In this document: positions 41,769-50,060 of the stretch, piece after piece
Layout: every line of letters starts with the position of its first letter
Position numbering within the stretch: the first letter of the stretch is position 1
Assembly: GCA_022826965.1 (NCBI GenBank)
Contig: JAJDTU010000002.1
Location: forward strand, 124,001-188,000
Origin: Dehalococcoidia bacterium
Lineage (GTDB): Bacteria > Chloroflexota > Dehalococcoidia > Bin125
Direction: 5' to 3'
Length of the DNA stretch: 64,000 nucleotides
Notes under the pieces: generated by a model
The model's database searches: none
The model's input: the letters and a program-made list of their open reading frames with translations, nothing else
What the model was told of the DNA's origin: nothing
Program-made: the position numbers and the translations under genes

Positions 41769-43304
41769 GTGACCCAGCCAACCTCCGATGCCAGAACCAT
41801 CTCCGAACTGCTCGCTCCGTTGGACGGCGAAGCCTCCGCGCTCGGCGCTCCGGGGCGGCCCGATCTGACATTCGACGGGCTTCGCGACCAGATCGCCAAG
41901 ACCGGCGAGCAGCTCAACGGCTTCGGGCTCGGACGCGAGGACGGTATCGCGATCGTGCTGCCCAACGGCGCGGAGATGGCGGCGGCGTTCCTCGGCGTCG
42001 CCAACGCTGCGACGGCCGCGCCGCTCAACCCCGGATATCGCGCCGACGAGTTCGAGTTCTACCTGCAAGACCTCGAGGCGAAGGCGGTCGTTGTGCAGGA
42101 CGGCGTCGACTCGCCCGTCCGCGAGGTCGCGCAAGGTCTGAACATCCCGCTGGTTGAGCTGCACCCGGAGTCCGAAGGTCCGGCTGGGGTGTTCAGCCTG
42201 TCGGCTGAGATTCGCGGCGCCGCCGCGTTGCCCGGGGAAGCGGGGGCGGACGATGTCGGTCTCGTCCTGCACACGTCAGGCACGACCTCACGGCCCAAGA
42301 TTGTGCCGCTGCGTCAGCGCAACCTGACGGCGACCGCGCACAACATTCGTCACACGCTCAACCTCAGCTCCGAGGATCGCTGCCTCAACATCATGCCGCT
42401 GTTCCACATTCATGGGGTGATGGCCGGCATCCTGGCCAGCGTCGGGGCGGGCGGCTGCACCTGGTGCTCGCCGGGCTTCAATGCGATGCAGGTGTTCGGT
42501 TGGCTGCGCGAGTCGAGGCCGTCCTGGTACACAGCGGTTCCGACGATGCACCAGCTCATCCTCACGCGGGCCTCGCGCAACGCGGATGTGCTGGCAGAGA
42601 CTAATTTGCGCTTCATCCGCTCGTCTTCGTCCTCGCTGCCGCCGACCGTCATGGCCGAGCTTGAGGACACCTTCGACGCACCGGTGATCGAGTCATACGG
42701 CATGACCGAGGCGGCACACCAGATGAGCTCAAACCCATTGCCTCCGCTGGAGCGGAAGCCGGGCAGTGTGGGGCTGCCGGCCGGTCCCGAGATCGCGATC
42801 ATGGACGAAGACGGCGCGTTGCTCGCCATGGGACAGCGCGGCGAGGTCGTGATCCGCGGCGCGAACGTCACCGACGGCTACCGCAACAACCCCGAGGCGA
42901 ACGCCACCGCGTACACCCGAGGCTGGTTCCGCACCGGCGACCAGGGCGTGCTCGACGACGACGGTTACCTGACGATCACCGGCCGGCTGAAGGAGATCAT
43001 CAACCGGGGCGGTGAGAAGATCTCACCGCGTGAGGTCGACGAGGCGCTGCTCCAGCATCCCGCGGTGGCACAGGCCGTGACGTTCGCGATGCCCCATGAT
43101 CGACTGGGCGAGGAGGTCGCGGCTGCGGTCGTGTTGCGGGATGGGGAGGACTCGGATGAACGGGCGATCCGGAGGTTCGTTGGCGAACGGGTCGCCGACT
43201 TCAAGACGCCGCGCCGGGTGGTGATCCTCGATGAGATTCCGAAGGGTGCGACGGGGAAGGTCCAGCGCATCGGCCTGGCGGAGAAACTGGGCCTGACCAA
43301 GTAG
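41769..43304 (+). CDS. AMP-forming acyl-CoA ligase, oxalyl-CoA synthetase-like (AAE3/Pcs60 group)
   Basis: The 511-residue enzyme starts at GTG 41769 (GGGAG upstream). It has the P-loop HTSGTTSRPK (168-177), SWYTAVPTMHQLIL, ESYGMTEAAHQMSSNPLPP, GWFRTGDQGVLDDDGYL and the C-terminal PKGATGKVQR Lys. The SSNPLPP and TAVPT text is very like plant AAE3 and yeast Pcs60, which activate oxalate; the match is from memory and should be tested. A family III CoA-transferase, the usual oxalate partner, is encoded at 2335 but far away. It lies just after the two tRNA genes. Confidence 0.85.
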   Translation: MTQPTSDARTISELLAPLDGEASALGAPGRPDLTFDGLRDQIAKTGEQLNGFGLGREDGIAIVLPNGAEMAAAFLGVANAATAAPLNPGYRADEFEFYLQDLEAKAVVVQDGVDSPVREVAQGLNIPLVELHPESEGPAGVFSLSAEIRGAAALPGEAGADDVGLVLHTSGTTSRPKIVPLRQRNLTATAHNIRHTLNLSSEDRCLNIMPLFHIHGVMAGILASVGAGGCTWCSPGFNAMQVFGWLRESRPSWYTAVPTMHQLILTRASRNADVLAETNLRFIRSSSSSLPPTVMAELEDTFDAPVIESYGMTEAAHQMSSNPLPPLERKPGSVGLPAGPEIAIMDEDGALLAMGQRGEVVIRGANVTDGYRNNPEANATAYTRGWFRTGDQGVLDDDGYLTITGRLKEIINRGGEKISPREVDEALLQHPAVAQAVTFAMPHDRLGEEVAAAVVLRDGEDSDERAIRRFVGERVADFKTPRRVVILDEIPKGATGKVQRIGLAEKLGLTK

Positions 43305-43310
43305 TGGGAC

Positions 43311-43844
43311 CTAGGTCTTCGAGTCGATGCTCTTGAGCAAGTCTCGTATCTCGAGCAGCAGTTCGTTGTCGCTGGATGCAGTCGTCGACGTGGCTGCCGC
43401 TGGCGCGCCGCCCTCCTGCAGGATCTCGCGCTGACGCAGTACTGCATCGCGGAAGGCTGCCGCGTTGACGACTCCGATCAGGTTGCCTTCCGCTCCGGTC
43501 GCACCGGACTGTCCGGCCGTCTCGACCTTCAGGCCCTGGATGCCGCTGAACCGCATCAGCGGATCGTCGTGCAGCCGCACGTCGGTGATCCGGTCGAGCG
43601 GGATCGTGCTGTCGCTGCGGAAGTAGACGCCTCTCGTTAACTCCAGCGAGCTCGGCGTGAGGCGGGCGCTGAAGCGGTCGTAGGCGCGCGGCAGATAGGA
43701 AACGCTCCAGATCAGCCAGAACGGGATCAGCGGGATGCCCGCCACCATGACGAGCAGCAACAGACTGACAGCCAGCCGTCCATAGCCCATCACCCGGCGG
43801 TCGAACTCCGCTTCCAGCAGGATTTCGTCTCTCGAAGAGGTCAT
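43311..43844 (-). CDS. Bacterial PH-domain membrane protein
   Basis: The 177-residue protein from ATG 43844 (GGAG 8 bp upstream) has a hydrophobic hairpin (about 22-46) and then a PH-like domain: SARLTPSSLELTRGVYF, STIPLDRITDVRL and IQGLKVETAG. This is the bPH2/YdbS type. The tail is Ala/Thr-rich and ends in a short helix. It is convergent with the acyl-CoA ligase gene. Role unknown. Confidence 0.8.
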   Translation of the reverse strand: MTSSRDEILLEAEFDRRVMGYGRLAVSLLLLVMVAGIPLIPFWLIWSVSYLPRAYDRFSARLTPSSLELTRGVYFRSDSTIPLDRITDVRLHDDPLMRFSGIQGLKVETAGQSGATGAEGNLIGVVNAAAFRDAVLRQREILQEGGAPAAATSTTASSDNELLLEIRDLLKSIDSKT

Positions 43845-43931
43845 CGTTCTCTCTCCAGAACGGTTGGTGTCGAATGATGCTGGCTGCAACGATAGGTCAA
43901 CGACCTCGCAATCACGGTGAAGGAGGAAGAG

Positions 43932-44870
43932 ATGGAGTTCGGCATCCACCTGGTGCAGCAGAATGTGACGATTGGCGAGTGCCGCGAGCTCTGGGGCTGG
44001 GCCGACACCGCCGGATTCACCTGGGTCGACGTATCCGACCATTTCTATGAGTCACCGATGACCGAGAAGCGCGGCCCGTACCTCGAGTGTCTCGCTTCGC
44101 TGGCCGCGCTCGCCGTCGACACGGAACGCGTTCGAGTCGGCACCTGCGTCCTGGCGATTGACTATCGTCATCCGGCCGTGCTGGCCAACGCGCTGTCGAC
44201 GATCGACCACCTTGCGGACGGTCGCCTTGATGTTGGTCTCGGAGCCGGCTGGAATGTTCAGGAGTATTCGGCGTACGGCATTCCGTTCGAGCGAATCGGG
44301 CAACGGCTCGACCGGCTTGAGGAGGGCATCCAGGTGCTCCGCGCGCTCTGGGAGGAGCCCGAAGCCAACTACACCGGAGACCACTTCCGATTGACCGACG
44401 CGCTCTGCGAACCCAAGCCCCTGCAGTCTCGTGTTCCGATCTGGATCGGCGGCGTGGGAGAGCGACGGACGCTGCAACTCGTGGCCCGCTACGCGGACGG
44501 CTGGAATGCGCCCTACCTGACGGTTGAGGATTGGTTGCGCCTCTCCGGCATCCTCGACGAGTGGTGCGAGCGGGTTGGACGCGACCCCGGTGAGATTCAA
44601 CGCGATGTCAACCTGTCGTTTCACCTGGCGGCCACGGAAGGGGATCGGCCGAAAGCGGTCGCTCACTTCGAAGAGGTCTTCGGTCCCGCCGGGGACGCGT
44701 TTCGCCAACGCGGCGCCATCCTCGGCACCCCGTCGGATGCGATCGATGTCCTCGCTCCCTATGCCGAGGCGGGAGTGAATCGGGTCAACATCACCCTTCG
44801 ACCGCCGTGGGATTGGGATGCGCTGCGCGCGTTCGCAATGGAGGTGGTCCCCGCCTTCTCCGACAGTTAG
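43932..44870 (+). CDS. LLM-class flavin/F420-dependent oxidoreductase
   Basis: The 312-residue protein from ATG 43932 (AGGAGG upstream) is a luciferase-like TIM-barrel: FGIHLVQQNVTIGECRELW, RVRVGTCVLAIDYRHPAVLA, GLGAGWNVQEYSAYGIPF and PIWIGGVGERRTLQLVARYADGWN. It uses FMNH2 or F420; the cofactor cannot be told. The following acyl-CoA carboxylase gene lies 114 bp downstream. A second, more distant member is at 62295. Confidence 0.9.
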   Translation: MEFGIHLVQQNVTIGECRELWGWADTAGFTWVDVSDHFYESPMTEKRGPYLECLASLAALAVDTERVRVGTCVLAIDYRHPAVLANALSTIDHLADGRLDVGLGAGWNVQEYSAYGIPFERIGQRLDRLEEGIQVLRALWEEPEANYTGDHFRLTDALCEPKPLQSRVPIWIGGVGERRTLQLVARYADGWNAPYLTVEDWLRLSGILDEWCERVGRDPGEIQRDVNLSFHLAATEGDRPKAVAHFEEVFGPAGDAFRQRGAILGTPSDAIDVLAPYAEAGVNRVNITLRPPWDWDALRAFAMEVVPAFSDS

Positions 44871-44984
44871 TTCGGCGCGGGGGCAGGCCATCATGGGCCT
44901 TGCATTCGATGGCCGCATCCGGCCTGGCGATAAACTGCCAGCGAACCCCAAATGGGTCCGATGATGCCGACTGAGAGGCCAGAT

Positions 44985-46586
44985 ATGCCCGTAGACCAGA
45001 CGCGCGAATCGTGGAAGCCGGGACAGGACTGGCAGGGCGCGATCGACGAAATCAACTACATCAAGGAACTTGGCCGCGAGATGGGCGGCGAGTACGGCGT
45101 CGCCCGACAGCACCGCGGCGGCCGTTACACGATCCGGGAGCGGATCGACAAGTTCCTTGACCCAGACTCGTTCTTCGAGGCCGGCCCCCTGGTCGGCGGT
45201 TACGAGTACGACGACAACGGTGACCTGCGCGATTTCACGCCCGGCGCATTCGTGATGGGCATGGGCCAGATCGACGGGCGCAACATTGTGATCGGCGGGG
45301 ACGACTTCACCATCTCCGGCGGATCGCCGCACAACGTGTCCAAGGGCGCCTCGCAGTTCGCCACGCCGCTTGCCTCGCAGTACGGCCTGCCCTACGTCCA
45401 GCTGATCGAGGGCGTCGGCCACAGTGCGAAGCGGGACGAGGAAGAGGGTCGCATGGCCCTGCCCGGCGGTCAGACGTGGTGGCGGCACATCAACCTGCTG
45501 AACAAGGTGCCGGTCGCCTCGGGGATCATGGGCTCGGTCGCCGGCGCGCCGGCGGCGTTCGCGCTGCTCTCCCACTTCACCGTGATGATCAAGGGTCAAT
45601 CACAGATATTCCCGTCGGGACCGCCGGTTGTCCGTCGCGCGATCGGCGAGACCTTCAACAAGGAGGAACTCGGAGGCTCGGCCGTTCACGTCTACCAGAG
45701 CGGCCAGGTTGACAACGAGGCGGAGTCGGAGGAAGACGCCTTCGACCAGATCAAGAAGTTCCTCTCCTACCTGCCCGACACGACCAGCGACGTTACAGAG
45801 CGCGTGCATAACGGCGACGATCCGAACCGCCGAGTCGAAGAGTTGCTGAGGATCATCCCGGAGAATCGCAAGCGCGGATACAACCCGCGCAAGCTCGTCA
45901 AGCTGGTCGTCGACAACGGCGAGTTCTTCGAGATGCGGCCGCACTGGGGCGGTGCAATCATCACCGGCTTCGCGCGGGTCGGCGGTTACGCCGTCGGCGT
46001 CGTGGCCAGCGACCCGTATGTCATGGCCGGCGCGATGAACGGCGACGCGGCAGACAAGTTCACCCACTTCGTCGACCTCTGCGACGGCTTCAATCTGCCC
46101 ATGTTGATCTTCCTCGACATGCCCGGCTTCATGCTGGGTTCGCAGGCCGAACTCAACCAGACCATGCGGCGCGGCACGCGCGCACTGATCGCCGCCTACG
46201 AGGCCGACGTGCCCAAGGTCGAGTTCAACATCCGCAAGAGCTACGGCGTCGCCGCCGACGCGCCCAACAGCATGGGCGAACCGGGCGGGGTCAACATGCG
46301 CTTCGGCTGGCCCGCCGGCGAGTGGGGCGGGATCCCGATCGAGGGCGGCGTCGCGGCCGCCTACCGGCGTGAGATCGAGTCGGCGGAGAATCCCGAGGCG
46401 CATCGCGAGATGATCGAGAACCGGCTGCTGCGCCTGCGCAGTCCGATGAAGGCGGCCCACAACTTCGACGTGATCGACCTGATTGATCCGAGGGATACGC
46501 GCCGGATCGCGTTCCGCTTCATTGACGCCGCGCAACCGATGCTCAAGCGCCTGGCGCAGCGCCCGAAGCGAATCATCCGGCCCTAA
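44985..46586 (+). CDS. Acyl-CoA carboxylase, carboxyltransferase subunit
   Basis: I favour ATG 44985 (GAGAGG 6 bp upstream) over ATG 44952; the protein then has 533 residues. It is the biotin-dependent carboxyltransferase beta type, with GGDDFTISGGS, SGPPVVRRAIGETFNKEELGG in the N half, and GDAADKFTHFVDLCDGFNLP plus IFLDMPGFMLGSQAE in the C half. These enzymes carboxylate acetyl-, propionyl- or methylcrotonyl-CoA together with a biotin carboxylase, which is not in the window. It is followed 47 bp later by the sulfatase gene. Confidence 0.92.
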   Translation: MPVDQTRESWKPGQDWQGAIDEINYIKELGREMGGEYGVARQHRGGRYTIRERIDKFLDPDSFFEAGPLVGGYEYDDNGDLRDFTPGAFVMGMGQIDGRNIVIGGDDFTISGGSPHNVSKGASQFATPLASQYGLPYVQLIEGVGHSAKRDEEEGRMALPGGQTWWRHINLLNKVPVASGIMGSVAGAPAAFALLSHFTVMIKGQSQIFPSGPPVVRRAIGETFNKEELGGSAVHVYQSGQVDNEAESEEDAFDQIKKFLSYLPDTTSDVTERVHNGDDPNRRVEELLRIIPENRKRGYNPRKLVKLVVDNGEFFEMRPHWGGAIITGFARVGGYAVGVVASDPYVMAGAMNGDAADKFTHFVDLCDGFNLPMLIFLDMPGFMLGSQAELNQTMRRGTRALIAAYEADVPKVEFNIRKSYGVAADAPNSMGEPGGVNMRFGWPAGEWGGIPIEGGVAAAYRREIESAENPEAHREMIENRLLRLRSPMKAAHNFDVIDLIDPRDTRRIAFRFIDAAQPMLKRLAQRPKRIIRP

Positions 46587-46633
46587 CGTTCCGTGGATGA
46601 GTCGCAGCGGCTACGGCAGACAGGGCACTTCAC

Positions 46634-48952
46634 ATGTCAGAACAGTTCGAAGATTTCGAGGGCAACGTCGGTCTGACCGTCGATGATTCGGAACCGTGGT
46701 GGCCGCTGCTGCCGGAATATGAGCACGGGCCGCGACCGAACGTCTTGATCATCCTGTTCGACGACATGGGATTCGCCCACCTCAACTGCTACGGCTCGAC
46801 GATTGACACGCCGAACATCAACCGGCTCGCAGCCGAAGGTCTGCGCTACTCCAACTTCCACGTCACGCCGCTGTGTTCTCCGACGCGCGCGTCGCTGATG
46901 ACCGGTCGCAACCACCATGCGGTCGGGATGCGCACGATCGCCAACTACCACGACACCGGATTCACCAATATGCGGGCGGCGGTGTCACGTCATTCGGCGA
47001 CGCTCGCCGAGATCCTGCAAGCGCGCGGCTACGCGACGTACATGGTCGGCAAGTGGCATCTCAGCCCGGCCGAGGAGAACGGTCCGGCCGGTCCCTACGA
47101 CAACTGGCCTCTGCAGCGCGGATTCGATCGGTACTACGGCTTCCTCTCGGGTGCGACGGATCAGTTCTATCCGGAACTGACCCAGGACAACCACCACATC
47201 CTTCCTCCCAAGTCGCCGGAGGACGGGTATCACGTCACCGGAGATCTGGTTGACCAGGGAATCTCGTTCCTCAGGGACAAGCAGTCGCATCGGCCCGATC
47301 AGCCGTTCTTCATGTACTTCGGGCTCGGCGCCGTACACGAGCCTCACCAGTCGCCGCCGGAATACGTCGAGAAGTACCGCGGCCATTTCGACGCCGGCTG
47401 GGATGCGGTGCGTCAGGAGTGGTTCGAGCGGCAGCTCGCCAGTGGGATCATCCCGCCCGACACTGAGCTGGCGGAGCGAAACCCCGGCGTCAAACGCTGG
47501 GAAGACCTGTCGGACAACGGCCGGCGCTTCGCGGCACGGCTCTTTGAGGCGTTTGCCGGCTTCCTCGATCACACCGACGCACAGCTCGGGCGGCTGTTCC
47601 AACACCTGGAACAGTCCGGGCAACTCGACAATACGATCGTGATCCTGACGTCGGATAACGGCGCGTCGGGCATGGGCGGGCCGATGGGGATGCTCAGTAT
47701 CGTCGCCGGCGGCAACGGCATCTCGACCAATGAGGGTGAGCTACTCCGGCGGGGGCCAGGCCAGCCGCCGTCGACCGAGGAGGCGGAGCGGCTGGAAGCG
47801 TGGCAATCGCGGCTCGATGACATCGGCGGACCGCGCAGCTGGACCGACGTGCCCTGGGGTTGGGCTCAGGTCGCCAACACGCCGCTGCGCTGGTACAAGA
47901 GCGACGCCTACGGCGGCGGCGTTCGCGTGCCGCTGATCATGCGCTGGCCCGGGCGCGTTCCGCAGGGCCAGATTCGCGATCAGTTCCACTACGTCACGGA
48001 CATCGTGCCGACGGTCCTCGATGTCCTGGGTGAGTCAGCGCCCGATACGTACAAAGGTCTCGCACAGATGCCGGTCCACGGCAAGAGCATGGCCTACAGC
48101 TTCGACGATCCCGATGCGGCTTCCAACAAGGGCGTGCAGTACTTCGAGATGCGGGGGCACCGCGCGATCTGGGTGGACGGCTGGAAGGCGGTCACCCGCC
48201 ATTTCCGCGGCACGCCGTATGAGGACGATGAGTGGGAGCTGTTCAATCTCGCCGAGGACTTCTCGGAGACGAACAACCTGGCCGAGCGGGAACCGGAACG
48301 CCTGCAGCGGATGATCGACCGCTGGTGGATCGAGGCGGGCCGCTACAACGTTCTGCCGCTCGACGACCGGATCCGGGCCGGCGGGCCGAGTCAACGCCCG
48401 GGCAATCCGCACGATGGTCTGCACTATCGCTACTACCCACCGACCGCGCACCTGCACGGCCGGGTCTCGCCGATGCTCCAGCTCGGCGACTGGACGATCA
48501 CGGTCGAGGTCGAACGCGCCAGCGCCAAAGACGACGGCGTGCTCTTCGCGCACGGCAGTATGGCCGGCGGTGTCTCGTTCTACATCCAGAACAACCGGCT
48601 CTGCCTGGACTTCAACTCACGGGAAGATGTCACAGTCGGCCGCAGTGATTCAGAGCTTCCGACGGGAAGGTTGACTCTGGCAGCCGCAATCTCGTCCGGC
48701 GCCGACAAGTCCGGCGTCGTCACCCTGTCCGTGAACGGCGAAGCAGCAGGGACGATTGCAATTCCGGACACCAGCGGCATCGCGGTGCGAGGCGGCGCCG
48801 ACGTTGGTGCCGACCACTACTCGCCCGTGACCGGTAGCTATGACGCACCGTTCGAGTTCAGCGGAACTATCCACGTGCTCGACGTGCAGATTGAGCCAAG
48901 GGTGAGATTGCCGAGGGCGATGTCGGCGGAGGAGGCGTCGGAGGCGGGCTAG
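46634..48952 (+). CDS. Type I sulfatase (formylglycine-dependent)
   Basis: The 772-residue enzyme has metal-binding FDDMGFAHLNCYGS and the CSPTRASLMTGR motif whose Cys81 is converted to formylglycine, then HVTGDLVDQG and IVILTSDNGASGMGGP. A C-terminal beta-rich extension (about 610-760) follows the catalytic domain, as in the larger AtsA-like sulfatases. No signal peptide is visible, so it is likely cytoplasmic and acts on aryl or alkyl sulfate esters. The activating enzyme is not in this window. Its stop overlaps the convergent gene stop by 4 bp. Confidence 0.93.
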   Translation: MSEQFEDFEGNVGLTVDDSEPWWPLLPEYEHGPRPNVLIILFDDMGFAHLNCYGSTIDTPNINRLAAEGLRYSNFHVTPLCSPTRASLMTGRNHHAVGMRTIANYHDTGFTNMRAAVSRHSATLAEILQARGYATYMVGKWHLSPAEENGPAGPYDNWPLQRGFDRYYGFLSGATDQFYPELTQDNHHILPPKSPEDGYHVTGDLVDQGISFLRDKQSHRPDQPFFMYFGLGAVHEPHQSPPEYVEKYRGHFDAGWDAVRQEWFERQLASGIIPPDTELAERNPGVKRWEDLSDNGRRFAARLFEAFAGFLDHTDAQLGRLFQHLEQSGQLDNTIVILTSDNGASGMGGPMGMLSIVAGGNGISTNEGELLRRGPGQPPSTEEAERLEAWQSRLDDIGGPRSWTDVPWGWAQVANTPLRWYKSDAYGGGVRVPLIMRWPGRVPQGQIRDQFHYVTDIVPTVLDVLGESAPDTYKGLAQMPVHGKSMAYSFDDPDAASNKGVQYFEMRGHRAIWVDGWKAVTRHFRGTPYEDDEWELFNLAEDFSETNNLAEREPERLQRMIDRWWIEAGRYNVLPLDDRIRAGGPSQRPGNPHDGLHYRYYPPTAHLHGRVSPMLQLGDWTITVEVERASAKDDGVLFAHGSMAGGVSFYIQNNRLCLDFNSREDVTVGRSDSELPTGRLTLAAAISSGADKSGVVTLSVNGEAAGTIAIPDTSGIAVRGGADVGADHYSPVTGSYDAPFEFSGTIHVLDVQIEPRVRLPRAMSAEEASEAG

Positions 48953-49218
48953 TCGTTGCGGATCTCGGCCATCGTCTGGTCGAGATTCTTGTCGAGCATC
49001 TCGGCGATTTCGGGTGGCGAATAGAAATAGCGGGAGTGCGTGCGGCGCAGCATCTCTTCGGATTCGGTCAGAAACAGCACGACCTCATCTGACTCCGGCT
49101 TGCCGCGCTCTGCTTCATTCAGCGCCTCAAACGCTTCGCTCTGTTGCGATTCGTCAAACTCGCGCAGGGTCACGCCGCCGCCGTTCGCGTGGTCGCAGCG
49201 CAGCAGGATCCATTTCAT
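48949..49218 (-). CDS. Hypothetical protein coupled to the alarmone-synthetase-like gene
   Basis: This 89-residue protein starts MKWILLRCDHANGG and is acidic and helical (ESEEMLRRTHSRYF). I do not recognise it. Its ATG overlaps the TGA of a tiny upstream frame (ATGA), so it is translationally linked to the RelA/SpoT-like gene. It might be an antitoxin or an accessory factor. Confidence 0.6.
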   Translation of the reverse strand: MKWILLRCDHANGGGVTLREFDESQQSEAFEALNEAERGKPESDEVVLFLTESEEMLRRTHSRYFYSPPEIAEMLDKNLDQTMAEIRND

Positions 49219-49343
49219 CGTTCGTCCCGATCGGTTTCTGGCTGCAGTGCCGCCATGAGCGTAATGAGCGCTTCCCTGACCCGTTCACACAGGATATCGG
49301 TTATGCGCAGCGAATCGCGGAAGTCGGAGACCGCCTCGCTCAA
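49215..49343 (-). CDS. Possible 42-residue small protein or C-terminal continuation of the RelA-like protein
   Basis: After the TAG of the RelA-like gene (49352-49350), the same frame continues for 45 codons, with TTG 49343 as a possible start and TGA 49217-49215. The predicted segment is amphipathic (SEAVSDFRDSLRITDILCER). Because it is in frame and overlaps the next gene by ATGA, it may be an extension lost by a recent stop, a readthrough product or a small gene. Confidence 0.35.
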   Translation of the reverse strand: MSEAVSDFRDSLRITDILCERVREALITLMAALQPETDRDER

Positions 49344-49349
49344 CCTGCC

Positions 49350-50036
49350 CTATGCGGCGCTGGCACCGGCGTCGTCGAAGTCTCGCTGAATCGGATCGCT
49401 CAGTTCTTCGACCAGGTCTCTGGTCGCGCGAAGTTGCTCCAGCAAGGAATCGACCAGCCAACCTCGATGCGAGAGCGTCAGCAGTCGGCGACGGACGTCT
49501 GGCGGCCCGCCGCCCGCCTTGATCAATCGGTCGATGCTATAGGCGAGCTGTTCGGACAGGTTCGCCCAGGCGTGCTGCACCTCAGTGCGAATCTGAATCT
49601 CCGCGTATCGACCGCTACTGGTGACCACGATCAGGTGAACGGCTCGATAGCCGCCCTTCTGACCCCGGCGCGTGTAGTCCTTCTCACGTTCAATTGTGAG
49701 GCGGACACGCAGCCAGCGAGTAGCGGTTCGCAGATCGGCCAACGTGGGAACAGTGAGTCTGCATCCCGCGATGTCTTGCATTGTGGAGAGCGGGGTCTCC
49801 TTGCGCCGCAGCTTGGCAACCACGGAGTCAATGGCCTTGATCCGGGACCCGACTTCCGTTCGGCGGCCTGCCAACGCTGTGCCACTACAGCGACTCAGTG
49901 CTTCCGTGACTTCGGACAACGCACCGGCGAACCCCGTTCGGAAGGCTTGATAGTCGGCCTCGTTCAGGTCGTTGAGGCCGGCGGCGGCGAGCCGCCGGCC
50001 CAACTCATCTATCGCTTCGGCGTCTCCCTCGGTCAT
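49350..50036 (-). CDS. RelA/SpoT-domain protein (small alarmone-synthetase-like)
   Basis: This 228-residue protein has the synthetase core: EVGSRIKAIDSVVAKLRR (61-78), MQDIAGCRLTV (86-96), GGYRAVHLIV (128-137), YAEIQIRT (144-151) with the catalytic Glu146, and QHAWA (154-158). It lacks the HD hydrolase and TGS domains, so it is a single-domain SAS or a toxic relative (toxSAS). It lies 24 bp after the first amidohydrolase gene. No antitoxin is proven, but two small coupled frames follow. Confidence 0.85.
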   Translation of the reverse strand: MTEGDAEAIDELGRRLAAAGLNDLNEADYQAFRTGFAGALSEVTEALSRCSGTALAGRRTEVGSRIKAIDSVVAKLRRKETPLSTMQDIAGCRLTVPTLADLRTATRWLRVRLTIEREKDYTRRGQKGGYRAVHLIVVTSSGRYAEIQIRTEVQHAWANLSEQLAYSIDRLIKAGGGPPDVRRRLLTLSHRGWLVDSLLEQLRATRDLVEELSDPIQRDFDDAGASAA

Positions 50037-50060
50037 ACGTCGAGCGTACCTCGATCCGGC

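Noticed and set aside
44052-45599. A 515-codon minus-strand frame across the LLM oxidoreductase and carboxylase genes
   Set aside because: Antisense shadow, no conserved motif.
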